From Rhizobium sp. Q54 (GTDB taxonomy: Bacteria > Pseudomonadota > Alphaproteobacteria > Rhizobiales > Beijerinckiaceae): a stretch of DNA of 10,439 nt. Made by a program: the position numbers and the translations under genes. Position 1 is the first letter of the stretch. Each line of letters begins with the position of its first letter. The notes under the pieces are model-generated. The model made no database searches. It was not told where the DNA came from and saw only the letters and a program-made list of their open reading frames with translations. Below, piece after piece: positions 1 through 7,074 of this stretch. The stretch is from the NCBI GenBank assembly GCA_945903655.1, contig CAMDOY010000100.1, forward strand, positions 1 through 10,439. The letters are read 5' to 3'.

Positions 1-1398
1 GAAAACGGCGCGGGCAAGTCCACGCTGGCGAAATGCATCATGGGCTTTTACCGCGCCGATGGGGGCTCGCTGCTGCTCAATGGCGCGCAGGCCGAGGTGC
101 GCAATCCCCGCGATGCGCGCGCGCGGGGGTTGGGGATGGTCTACCAGCATTTCACCCTGGTGCCTTGCCTGACGGGCGCCGAAAACCTCGTCATCAGCCG
201 CGCCGATGCGCCCGCCATCATCGACTGGAAAAAGGAGAAGCAGCGCCTCGCCGAATTCCTCGACCGCATGCCGTTCCGCGCGCCCCTCGATGTGCCGGTG
301 GCCTCGCTGGCGGCGGGTGAAAAGCAGAAGCTGGAAATCCTCAAGCTGCTCTATCTCGACCAGCGCCTGCTCATTCTCGACGAGCCGACCTCCGTCCTCA
401 CCCCCAATGAAGCCGACGAGATTCTGGGTCTCTTGCGCGGCATGACGGACGACAGGGAAATCTCCGTCGTCATGATCACCCACAAATTCCGTGAGGTGAC
501 CGCCTTCGCCGACAGTCTCACCGTTCTGCGCCGGGGCCAGATGGTGGGCGGGGGCAGGGTGGAGGATATGTCCACCGGCGACATGGCGCGCCTGATGATC
601 GGCGACGCCCAGATCACCACCCGCGCTCTGCGGCAGGAACAACCGGCCGGTCCCGCAGTCCTCGAATTGGCGGCGCTGATCGCCAAGGGCGAGGAGGACA
701 AGAATGTTCTCGACCACGTCAATCTGAAGGTCGGCGCTGGTGAAATCGTCGGAATCGCCGGCGTCTCCGGCAATGGCCAATCGCAATTGATGGAGGTGCT
801 GTCGGGCCAGCGCCTGCTCTATGATGGCCGCATCCTCATCCGCAACCAGCCCTTCGAACCCACGCGCGAAGCCTTCTTCAAGCTGAAGATCTTCGGCCTG
901 CCTGAGGAGCCCCTCAAGAACGCCACCGTGCCGCGCATGAGCGTGGCCGAAAACATGGCCTTCCGCAGTTTCGACAGGCCACCCAACGCCTCCTTCGGCT
1001 GGTGGCTTTCGGCGGGCCCCATGCGCGAGAAGGCGCGCGAACTCATCGCGACCTATCGCGTGAAGACGCAGTCGCCCGACACCGCCATCGGCGATCTCTC
1101 CGGCGGCAATGTGCAGCGTGCTGTGCTGGCGCGCGAATTGTCGGGGGATGTGGATGTGCTGATCGTCGCCAATCCCTGCTTCGGTCTCGATTTCGCCTCG
1201 GTCGCCGACATCCGCTCGCAGATCATGGAGCAGCGCAATCGCGGCGCCGCCGTGCTGCTCATCTCCGAAGATCTCGACGAGATTCTCGAACTTGCCGACC
1301 GGGTCGCCGTCATGTCGGAGGGCGCGATCACCTATGTGGCGCCCATTGGCGAGACCGACCGCGCCACCATCGGCATGCATATGGCGGGGCATGAATGA
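1..1398 (+). CDS. Duplicated ABC ATPase of a BMP/sugar-type importer (5' end missing)
   Basis: This is the cytoplasmic ATPase of an importer of the CUT2/BMP class, which typically brings in nucleosides, sugars or related small molecules. The window opens inside the first Walker A motif (ENGAGKST, fragment residues 1-8), so only the extreme N-terminus is lost. The first half then shows a Q-loop (YQHF), a signature-like LAAGEKQKLEIL, Walker B LLILDEP and an H-loop ITHK, so it should hydrolyse ATP. The second half has GVSGNGQSQL in place of Walker A, with Gln for Lys, a clear LSGGN signature, but ANPCFGLD for Walker B and SED at the H-loop. A degenerate second half is normal in this class. The stop overlaps the next start as ATGA, tying the importer to the hydrolase genes. 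Permeases and the binding protein are not in the window. The substrate is unknown; a ureide or nucleobase is inferred from the neighbours. Confidence 0.93.
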   Translation, partial: ENGAGKSTLAKCIMGFYRADGGSLLLNGAQAEVRNPRDARARGLGMVYQHFTLVPCLTGAENLVISRADAPAIIDWKKEKQRLAEFLDRMPFRAPLDVPVASLAAGEKQKLEILKLLYLDQRLLILDEPTSVLTPNEADEILGLLRGMTDDREISVVMITHKFREVTAFADSLTVLRRGQMVGGGRVEDMSTGDMARLMIGDAQITTRALRQEQPAGPAVLELAALIAKGEEDKNVLDHVNLKVGAGEIVGIAGVSGNGQSQLMEVLSGQRLLYDGRILIRNQPFEPTREAFFKLKIFGLPEEPLKNATVPRMSVAENMAFRSFDRPPNASFGWWLSAGPMREKARELIATYRVKTQSPDTAIGDLSGGNVQRAVLARELSGDVDVLIVANPCFGLDFASVADIRSQIMEQRNRGAAVLLISEDLDEILELADRVAVMSEGAITYVAPIGETDRATIGMHMAGHE

Positions 1399-2060
1399 TG
1401 ATCGAGATTCCCGCGCGTCCCTATCCCTTCTCGCTCGACCCCGTGCATACGGCGCTGGTGGTCATCGACATGCAGCGCGATTTTGTGGAATGCGGCGGCT
1501 TTGGCGAGGCGCTGGGCAATGATGTGACGAAACTGCAGTCCATCATCCCCACGGTGGCGGCGCTGCTCGCCCTGTTTCGCGCCAAGGGCTGGGCGATCCT
1601 GCATACGCGCGAATGTCATCTGCCCGACCTCAGGGATTGTCCGCCGTCCAAGCGCCTGCGCGGCAAGGGCGCCCTGCGCATCGGCGATGTCGGCCCCATG
1701 GGGCGGCTTTTGGTGCGCGGCGAGGCGGGCGCTTCCATCGTGTCCGAATGCGCGCCGCTCCCGGGCGAAATGGTCATCGACAAGCCGGGCAAGGGCATGT
1801 TCTTCGCCACCGATTGCGAAAGCCTTCTGCGCGCTGCGGGCGTCACCCATCTTGTCTTCGCGGGCGTCACTACGGAAGTCTGCGTGCAGACCTCCATGCG
1901 CGAGGCCAATGATCGGGGCTTCGAATGCCTGCTGGTCACCGACGCCACTGAAAGCTATTTTCCGGAATTCAAGGCGGCGGCCATCGAGATGATCGTGGCC
2001 CAGGGCGGCATCGTCGGATGGGCGACGAGCTTTCCACAACTCAAGGAGGCGCTGGCGTGA
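1395..2060 (+). CDS. Cysteine hydrolase, isochorismatase family, biuret-hydrolase-like
   Basis: This 221-residue cytoplasmic amidohydrolase has the Asp-Lys-Cys triad of the isochorismatase-like family: D25 in VVIDMQRDF, K130 in VIDKPGKGMFF and C163 in GVTTEVCVQTSMREAND. The K-to-C spacing of 33 and the segments HTRECHLPDL, KPGKG and MREANDRGFECLL resemble, from memory, rhizobial biuret hydrolase (BiuH), which turns biuret into allophanate and ammonia, and its ureide-hydrolysing relatives. The enzyme attacks an amide or ureido carbonyl through a cysteine thioester. It sits between a transporter ATPase, overlapping it by 4 bases, and the AtzG-type gene, also overlapping by 4 bases, so it should act on an imported compound or its breakdown product. 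Alternatives are N-carbamoylsarcosine-amidase-like or ureidoacrylate-hydrolase-like activity. The family call is firm; biuret as substrate is only a good guess. An ATG three bases later (1398) is an equally possible start. Confidence 0.9.
   Translation: MMIEIPARPYPFSLDPVHTALVVIDMQRDFVECGGFGEALGNDVTKLQSIIPTVAALLALFRAKGWAILHTRECHLPDLRDCPPSKRLRGKGALRIGDVGPMGRLLVRGEAGASIVSECAPLPGEMVIDKPGKGMFFATDCESLLRAAGVTHLVFAGVTTEVCVQTSMREANDRGFECLLVTDATESYFPEFKAAAIEMIVAQGGIVGWATSFPQLKEALA
2043..2049 (+). promoter_or_regulatory. Strong Shine-Dalgarno setting the GTG start of the AtzG-type gene
   Basis: AAGGAGG lies 7 bases before the GTG at 2057, inside the last codons of the preceding hydrolase gene. It is a near-perfect ribosome binding site and supports the GTG start over the in-frame ATG at 2018, which would put about 40 bases of the reading frame inside the hydrolase gene. 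Confidence 0.75.
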
Positions 2061-2245
2061 CAGTAGAGACACAGGAGATCGAGCGCCTCGTGGAGGCGAC
2101 GGCTGCGGCTTTGCAATTGGCCATCCCGCCCGAGGGCTTGCCCGTGGTCGTGGAACATCTGGCGGTGGCCTATCGCATGGCGCCGCTGATCATGGATTTC
2201 CCGCTCGGCGACGAGCAGGAACCTGCCCCGGTCTTCACGCCATGA
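2057..2245 (+). CDS. atzG: AtzG/HpxX-type small amidase subunit (DUF4089)
   Basis: This 62-residue protein starts with GTG. It is a short helical protein ending in PLGDEQEPAPVFTP, the hallmark C-terminal segment of the DUF4089 family to which AtzG and HpxX belong. AtzG binds the amidase AtzE, in a manner related to GatC binding GatA in the amidotransferase complex, and is needed for a stable enzyme. It has no catalytic residues of its own that can be seen. The gene overlaps the upstream hydrolase (GTGA, 2057-2060) and the downstream amidase (ATGA, 2242-2245), which fits production of a stoichiometric complex by translational coupling. The family is inferred from the C-terminal motif, the size and the position directly before an AtzE-type amidase. 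The start is set by the strong ribosome binding site at 2043-2049. Confidence 0.85.
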   Translation: MTVETQEIERLVEATAAALQLAIPPEGLPVVVEHLAVAYRMAPLIMDFPLGDEQEPAPVFTP

Positions 2246-3639
2246 GTGCATCCCCCACGATGACGGCGGCTGAGGCCGCCGCTGGCTTCAAGGCCGGGTC
2301 CTTCACTGCGACCCAGATGGTCGAGGCGTCGCTGGCGCGCATCGCGGCCCATGACCCCGCGCTGGGCGCCTTCACCTGCGTCACCGCCGCGCGCGCCCGT
2401 GCCCAGGCGGCCGTGCTTGATGCGCGCCACGCGAAGGGCGAGGATGGTGGCCCGCTGGCGGGCGTGGTCTTCGCCGTGAAGAACCTCTACGACATCGCAG
2501 GCGAGGTCACCCTTGCGGGCTCGCGCATCAACCGCGATCACGCCCCCGCAAAGGCGGACGCGACGCTCGTCACCAAACTCGAAGCGAAGGGCGCGATCCT
2601 CATGGGCGCGCTGAACATGGGCGAATATGCCTATGACTTCACCGGCGAGAACGCCCACTATGGCCCTTCGCGCAATCCGCATGATCCCGCGCATATGTCC
2701 GGGGGCTCTTCGGGCGGTTCGGGCACGGCTGTGGCTGCGGGGTTTGTGCATCTGACCCTGGGGTCGGACACCAACGGCTCCATTCGCGTGCCCTCGTCCT
2801 TCTGCGGTTTGTTTGGCCTCAAGCCCACCTATGGGCGGCTGTCGCGGGCGGGCAGCTTTCCCTTCGTGTCGAGCTTCGATCATCTGGGCCCCATGGGCCG
2901 CTCGGCGCTCGATCTGGCGTTGGCCTATGACGCCATGCAGGGCGAGGATGCGCGCGATCCCATGCAGGCAAAGCGGCCCGCACAAGCGACGATGGCTTCA
3001 CTGGACGAGGGCTTGAAGGGCCTTCGCATCGCACGCGCTGGCGGTTATTTCGCGCGCGGGGCGGGCGCTGAGGTGTTCGAGACGGTTGATGTGGTGGCGC
3101 AGGCGCTGGGCGCTGCGCACAGCGTGGACCTGCCCGAGGCGCATCGCGCCCGCGCCGCTGGCTATCTCGTCACCATGGCGGAGGGCGCGAGCCTGCATCT
3201 GGATCGCCTGCGCACGCGCGCTAGGGATTATGACCCCGATGTGCGCGACCGCCTGATCGCAGGCGCCATGGTTCCCGGCGCCTGGGTCGTGCAAGCGCAG
3301 AAACTCCGCCGCTGGTTCCATGACGCCGTGGTGAAGATCTTCGACGAGGTCGATGTCATCATCGCTCCCGCCACGCCCTGTCGCGCGCCGCTCATTGGCC
3401 AGAAAAACATGGTGCTCGATGGCGTCGAGATGATGGTCAGGGCCAACCTTGGCATCTTCACGCAGCCCATTTCCTTCATCGGCTTGCCCGTTGTCACCGT
3501 TCCCATCTGGAGCCCCGGCGAAAAGCTGCCGATGGGCGTGCAGATCATCACCGCGCCGTGGCGCGAGGACATCGCCTTGCGTGTCGCCCATGATCTGGCG
3601 TCCATGGGCGTCGCGCGCGCGCCTGTGGCGGCGCTTTAG
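2242..3639 (+). CDS. atzE: AtzE/HpxY-family amidase (amidase signature enzyme)
   Basis: This cytoplasmic amide hydrolase of 465 residues is close to the usual length for AtzE. The Ser-cisSer-Lys triad is complete: K80 in VVFAVKNLYDIAG, S156 in MSGGSSGGS and S180 in GSDTNGSIRVPSSFCG, with the conserved GLKPTYGRLSR following. AtzE removes ammonia from 1-carboxybiuret in cyanuric acid breakdown. HpxY, a related protein, takes part in oxalurate use. Both work next to a DUF4089 partner, and here that partner gene overlaps the start by 4 bases. The C-terminal part (about residues 370-420), which shapes the substrate pocket in this fold, includes APATPCRAPLIG and LPVVTVPIW. The substrate is therefore probably a small carboxylated ureide. 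A generic amidase or a GatA is less likely because of the AtzG-type partner, the AtzH-type gene nearby and the absence of GatB. Confidence 0.9.
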   Translation: MSASPTMTAAEAAAGFKAGSFTATQMVEASLARIAAHDPALGAFTCVTAARARAQAAVLDARHAKGEDGGPLAGVVFAVKNLYDIAGEVTLAGSRINRDHAPAKADATLVTKLEAKGAILMGALNMGEYAYDFTGENAHYGPSRNPHDPAHMSGGSSGGSGTAVAAGFVHLTLGSDTNGSIRVPSSFCGLFGLKPTYGRLSRAGSFPFVSSFDHLGPMGRSALDLALAYDAMQGEDARDPMQAKRPAQATMASLDEGLKGLRIARAGGYFARGAGAEVFETVDVVAQALGAAHSVDLPEAHRARAAGYLVTMAEGASLHLDRLRTRARDYDPDVRDRLIAGAMVPGAWVVQAQKLRRWFHDAVVKIFDEVDVIIAPATPCRAPLIGQKNMVLDGVEMMVRANLGIFTQPISFIGLPVVTVPIWSPGEKLPMGVQIITAPWREDIALRVAHDLASMGVARAPVAAL

Positions 3640-3654
3640 GCAGAGAGCAAGAAC

Positions 3655-4572
3655 ATGAAGCCCATGTCCCTCCCATCCCATGGGCTCTATGACTATTCCG
3701 GCATTCGCGGGCGGCCTGTCTATGATTGGCCCAACGGCAAGCGGCTCGCGGTCTATGTGGCCTTGAACCTCGAGCATTTCGCGTTCGGCGAGGGGCTCGG
3801 CGCTGAACTCGCGCCATCAGGGCCGCAGCCGGATGTGCTGAACTACACCTGGTGCGATTGGGGCAACCGGGTGGGCGCATGGCGGCTGCTATCGCTGTTC
3901 GAGCAATTGGCGCTGCCTGTTTCAGTGCTCGCCAATGCCGCGATGTATGATCTGGCGCCCGATCTCATGGCCGCCTTCCGCCAGCGTGGCGACGAGATGG
4001 TCGGCCATGGGCGGACAAACTCAGAGAAACAAGGCGTGCTGAGCGAGGCCGATGAACGCGCGCTGATTGCGCAGGCCACGGAGGTTCTGGCGCAGCATGA
4101 GGGCAAGGCGCCCGAGGGGTGGCTGGGGCCCTGGATCTCGGAAAGCCGCCTCACGCCCAGCCTGCTGCAGGAAGCGGGCTATGGCTATCTGCTGGACTGG
4201 TGCATGGACGATCAGCCCGTCTGGTTCCGCACACGCAAGGGCCGCATTTTGAGCGTGCCCTATCCGCAGGAACTCAACGATATCCCCATGATCGTGGCGC
4301 GGCGCATCGAAGGCGCTGTCTTCGCCGACATGATCATCGATCAATTCGACGAGATGCTGGACCAGAGCCGCGAGGCGCCGCTGGTGATGGGGATCGCCCT
4401 GCATCCCTATATCGTGGGCCAGCCCCATCGCCTGCGTCACCTGCGCCGCGCCCTGGCCCATATCGCCGCACTGCGCGAGGATGTCTGGATCACGACTGCA
4501 GGCGACATTGCGCGCCACGCGGCGGGGTTGCCCGAGGGAATCGTCCCGGGCTCCGCGCCGCGCGCCGACTAG
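3655..4572 (+). CDS. PuuE-like polysaccharide-deacetylase-superfamily protein, candidate cyclic ureide/imide hydrolase
   Basis: This 305-residue protein has no signal peptide, so it is cytoplasmic, unlike true polysaccharide deacetylases. The NodB fold is suggested by YVALNLEHF (residues 34-42) in place of the usual TFDDG metal-binding motif and by GHGRTNSE (117-124) in place of the HxxxH motif. Further landmarks are GWLGPWISESRLTP (155-168) and LHPYIVGQPHRLRHL (249-263). Loss of the standard metal ligands is typical of the branch that includes PuuE allantoinase and cyclic imide hydrolase, which open five-membered amide rings. It lies 15 bases after the amidase gene on the same strand, so it probably opens a ring whose product is passed to the amidases. 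The true substrate is not evident. An ATG at 3664 is an alternative start. Its stop shares the palindrome CTAG with the convergent gene. Confidence 0.82.
   Translation: MKPMSLPSHGLYDYSGIRGRPVYDWPNGKRLAVYVALNLEHFAFGEGLGAELAPSGPQPDVLNYTWCDWGNRVGAWRLLSLFEQLALPVSVLANAAMYDLAPDLMAAFRQRGDEMVGHGRTNSEKQGVLSEADERALIAQATEVLAQHEGKAPEGWLGPWISESRLTPSLLQEAGYGYLLDWCMDDQPVWFRTRKGRILSVPYPQELNDIPMIVARRIEGAVFADMIIDQFDEMLDQSREAPLVMGIALHPYIVGQPHRLRHLRRALAHIAALREDVWITTAGDIARHAAGLPEGIVPGSAPRAD
4569..4572. other. Shared CTAG: stop codons of two convergent genes
   Basis: The four bases CTAG hold the TAG stop of the + strand deacetylase-like gene (4570-4572) and the TAG stop of the - strand amidohydrolase (4569-4571 read in reverse). 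The two coding regions therefore overlap tail to tail by 4 bases, leaving no room for a terminator outside coding sequence. Confidence 0.9.
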
Positions 4573-6002
4573 CAGCAGCCTCCGCCGCTGCGATAGAAGG
4601 CGGCGACTGCAGGCTCCAGATGGGGCCATGCGGACAGAAAACGCGCCCGCGAGGGCATGCCCGCGCGCAGCCGACCGCGCAATTCGGTGTGGATGGCGTC
4701 AAGATCGACGCCCGTTAGTTTTCCATCCGCGATCACCTGTCGCCCCGCGACGAAAAGCTGCGCCACATGCGATTGATTGGCGCGCGCGAAGAGCAGATCG
4801 AGCGGATCCACTGGCATGATCGCATCGCGGTCGAGGCGGTCGAGATCGAGCACGAGAAAATCCGCCGCCTCGCCTGCGGTAAGCGCGCCAGAACCGGGGG
4901 CGCCATTGGCGAAGCGGCCATTGGCCACGATGGTGCGCAGGAAATCTTCGCGGGAGATGGTCTCGTCGAAACCCCAGCCCCCATGCAGGAAATGCCCCAG
5001 GCGCATCTCGCGCAGAGCGTCGTCGTCCTCGTCGAAGGCGGAGGCGTCGACGCCCATGGCGACCCGGCAGCCGCGCCTGATGGCTTGCGCTATGGGGGCT
5101 ATCCCTGAGCGCAGGTGCAGGTTGGAGCTGGCGTTGGTGACGATGGTGGCGCCCGCTTCCGCGATCATGTCGAGTTCATCGGGCCTTGCGTGAACGCAAT
5201 GGGCGAGCGCCAGGCGCGGCGACAGCAGGCCCACATCGCGCAGATGGCGCACGACGCCTTGCGGATAGGCCTTGTCCGCCCATGCCCGCTGATAGGGCGT
5301 CTCCAGCAAATGCATGTGCACGCGCCGCCCGGTGCGTGCGGAAGATTCGGCGATGGCTTCCAGCATGGCGTCCGAACACCATTGCACGCCGCTGGGCCCA
5401 TATTGCACGTTGAACAGCGGACCTTCGTTGGCGGCGGCCAGGGCCTCGACCCGCTCGATCTGTTCGCGAATGCTGGGCATGGGGGAGGAAAAGATGGCCT
5501 CGATCTCGTGCCGCGCTTGCCCGGGCAGCGCCTCCAGAACGCCCTGTTCATCGCCATAGACCAGCGGGTTTCGGTCGCGCATGAACAGGGCGAAGGTGAC
5601 GCGGGCGCCAATGTCGTTCGCAGCGCGCGCATAGGCGCTGGCCTCAGCAGTGACGGACATGGGCCCGTAGAGCCGGGTGACATGGGCCATGATTGAGGCG
5701 CAACCCGATTGCGCGGCGCGGCCCAAAGCGGCGGCGGCCACCAGATAGGGATCGCTGGAGGGCATGGCGGCGAGGCGCAGGATCCATGTCTCCAGCGGCT
5801 TGCCCGCCGCGCCGAAAGAGGTGGGCGACAAGGGACGCGCGTGATCATGGGCGTTGACCATGGCGGGCATGGCGAGGAGACGCCGCGAGGCGGCGTTCGG
5901 CGTGGGCGCGATGCTGGAAATCACGTTCCCGGAGATTTCGATGGATTGCGTCTCACCGCTGATTCCATCGCCCAGAATGGTAAGTCCTGCAATCGTTGTC
6001 AT
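4569..6002 (-). CDS. Metal-dependent amidohydrolase (AtzA/TrzN/deaminase-like subfamily)
   Basis: This 477-residue cytoplasmic TIM-barrel hydrolase acts on the C-N bonds of heterocycles. Visible metal and catalytic residues are H52 and H54 in VNAHDH, H231 in MHLLETPYQ with E234 nearby, H268 and H271 in LAHCVH, and D319 in MGVDASAFDEDDD. The HLLET and AHCVH motifs point to the branch with AtzA, TrzN, guanine deaminase and adenosine-type deaminases rather than to dihydroorotase. An N-terminal beta-sandwich (about residues 1-45) and its C-terminal return (AGEAADFLVLDLDRL onward) complete the family pattern. The C-terminus ends unusually in GGGCC. The start is chosen by an AGGAG 8 bases upstream and by the length expected for the family. 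The gene is read toward the deacetylase-like gene and away from the dioxygenase gene. It likely deaminates or dechlorinates a ring compound upstream of the amidases; the substrate is unknown. Confidence 0.88.
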   Translation of the reverse strand: MTTIAGLTILGDGISGETQSIEISGNVISSIAPTPNAASRRLLAMPAMVNAHDHARPLSPTSFGAAGKPLETWILRLAAMPSSDPYLVAAAALGRAAQSGCASIMAHVTRLYGPMSVTAEASAYARAANDIGARVTFALFMRDRNPLVYGDEQGVLEALPGQARHEIEAIFSSPMPSIREQIERVEALAAANEGPLFNVQYGPSGVQWCSDAMLEAIAESSARTGRRVHMHLLETPYQRAWADKAYPQGVVRHLRDVGLLSPRLALAHCVHARPDELDMIAEAGATIVTNASSNLHLRSGIAPIAQAIRRGCRVAMGVDASAFDEDDDALREMRLGHFLHGGWGFDETISREDFLRTIVANGRFANGAPGSGALTAGEAADFLVLDLDRLDRDAIMPVDPLDLLFARANQSHVAQLFVAGRQVIADGKLTGVDLDAIHTELRGRLRAGMPSRARFLSAWPHLEPAVAAFYRSGGGCC

Positions 6003-6128
6003 GACATGTTCTCCTGAGGAATGTCCGGGATGTGACATGAAGTCTGGATGACGGCAATCAAGAGCCGTGCCATAAATAAAAGGCGCTTCCGCTCTTTCCC
6101 GCCGACGCCCCATCATTTGGTTGAACCC
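6003..6128. promoter_or_regulatory. Divergent promoter region between amidohydrolase and dioxygenase genes
   Basis: These 126 bases separate genes read outward in both directions, so promoters for both are expected here. The reverse-strand AGGAG at 6011-6015 is the amidohydrolase ribosome binding site. An AT-rich patch (CATAAATAAAA, about 6070-6080) is the most promoter-like part. No convincing -35/-10 pair or operator like the one at 8253-8278 was found, and no good ribosome binding site precedes the dioxygenase ATG at 6129. Confidence 0.5.
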
Positions 6129-7058
6129 ATGCTTGATATTCCCGTCATCGATCTCAGCGGTCTCGTCACCGGCGACCCCGCAGCGCTGACGCGCATGACA
6201 GGCGAGGTCGCGAATGCCTGTCGCGACGTTGGTTTTTTCTATGTGCGAGGCCATGGCGTCCCCAGCGATGTTCTCGACGCGGTGATGGCGCAGGCGCACG
6301 CCTTCTTTGCGCAACCCCAGGCCTACAAGGATGCGCTGAAAATCTCAGCCGACAGCGACAATCAGGGCTATGTGGGCCTGCGCACGGAGGCGCTGGATCC
6401 CGGCCATAACATCGATGACAAGGAGGCCTTCAATATCCGCATCGATCCGCTGGATCGCGGGCGCTCTCCCCTATGCCCGGAGCTCCCCGGTTTCGATGCG
6501 GTGATGGCGGATTATTTCAGCCGCATGCTGCGGCTTGGCGCCGATCTGCACAGGCCCATCGCGCGCGACCTGGGTCTGGCGGAGGATTACTTCGACCTGC
6601 GGCTCGATCGCCCCATGGCGACCTTTCGACTGCTGCACTATCCGCCCGCAACCGTGCGCGCCGACGGCGCCTTTGGCGCTGGCGCGCATACGGATTACGG
6701 CAATCTCACGCTTTTGCTGACAGATGATGCAGGCGGTCTTGAGGTGCAAAGGCGCGATGGCGCCTGGATCGCCGCGCCGCCCATGCCCGGCGCCTTCATC
6801 TGCAACATCGGGGATTGCCTGATGCGTTGGACGAACGACATCTATCGCTCGACGCCCCATCGCGTCACAAATCCGCAGGGGCGGGATCGCTATTCCATCG
6901 CCTTTTTTCTCGACGCCAATGGGGATGCGATGGTCGAGGCGATCCCCAGTTGCGTCAACGCAGGGGAAAGCCCGCGCTATGCGCCCATCACTGCGGGCGA
7001 TTATCTCGCCTCGCGCTTCGCACAAACCTATGGGTTCACACAGGCTGACAAGGCCTGA
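6129..7058 (+). CDS. 2-Oxoglutarate/Fe(II) dioxygenase, isopenicillin-N-synthase family
   Basis: This 309-residue cytoplasmic oxygenase couples oxidation of a small molecule to decarboxylation of 2-oxoglutarate. The N-terminal IPVIDLSGL and VGFFYVRGHGVP match the family's N-terminal domain. The iron ligands are H187 and D189 in GAHTDYGNLTLLL and H244 in STPHRVTNP. The 2-oxoglutarate-binding RxS is R254 and S256 in DRYSIAFF. The start at 6129 is preferred because family members begin just before IPVIDL; an upstream in-frame ATG at 6048 would add a basic 27-residue tail unlike the family. Thymine 7-hydroxylase belongs to this family, so hydroxylation of a pyrimidine-like ring is attractive given the amidohydrolase genes around it, but nothing in the sequence proves it. 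The gene lies 16 bases before the AtzH-type gene on the same strand, so the two are probably cotranscribed. Confidence 0.88.
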   Translation: MLDIPVIDLSGLVTGDPAALTRMTGEVANACRDVGFFYVRGHGVPSDVLDAVMAQAHAFFAQPQAYKDALKISADSDNQGYVGLRTEALDPGHNIDDKEAFNIRIDPLDRGRSPLCPELPGFDAVMADYFSRMLRLGADLHRPIARDLGLAEDYFDLRLDRPMATFRLLHYPPATVRADGAFGAGAHTDYGNLTLLLTDDAGGLEVQRRDGAWIAAPPMPGAFICNIGDCLMRWTNDIYRSTPHRVTNPQGRDRYSIAFFLDANGDAMVEAIPSCVNAGESPRYAPITAGDYLASRFAQTYGFTQADKA

Positions 7059-7064
7059 CTTAAC

Positions 7065-7068
7065 GGAG
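7065..7068 (+). promoter_or_regulatory. Shine-Dalgarno GGAG of the AtzH-type gene
   Basis: GGAG lies 6 bases before the ATG at 7075 and sets this start over the longer in-frame opening at 6919, which would lie inside the dioxygenase gene. Confidence 0.65.
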
Positions 7069-7074
7069 ACCGCC

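Noticed and set aside
2170..2985. A 271-codon open frame on the - strand opposite the amidase gene
   Set aside because: The + strand frame has a complete amidase triad; the reverse frame is Arg/His/Gly-rich without any family motif, as expected of a shadow.
6048..6128. Earlier dioxygenase start at 6048
   Set aside because: The extra 27 residues are basic and unlike the family, which begins just before IPVIDL; no strong ribosome binding site supports either start.
6003..6314. Extension of the amidohydrolase upstream to an ATG at 6314
   Set aside because: It would add about 104 residues lying opposite the start of the dioxygenase gene and resembling no amidohydrolase N-terminus; the ATG at 6002 has a good ribosome binding site and gives the normal length.
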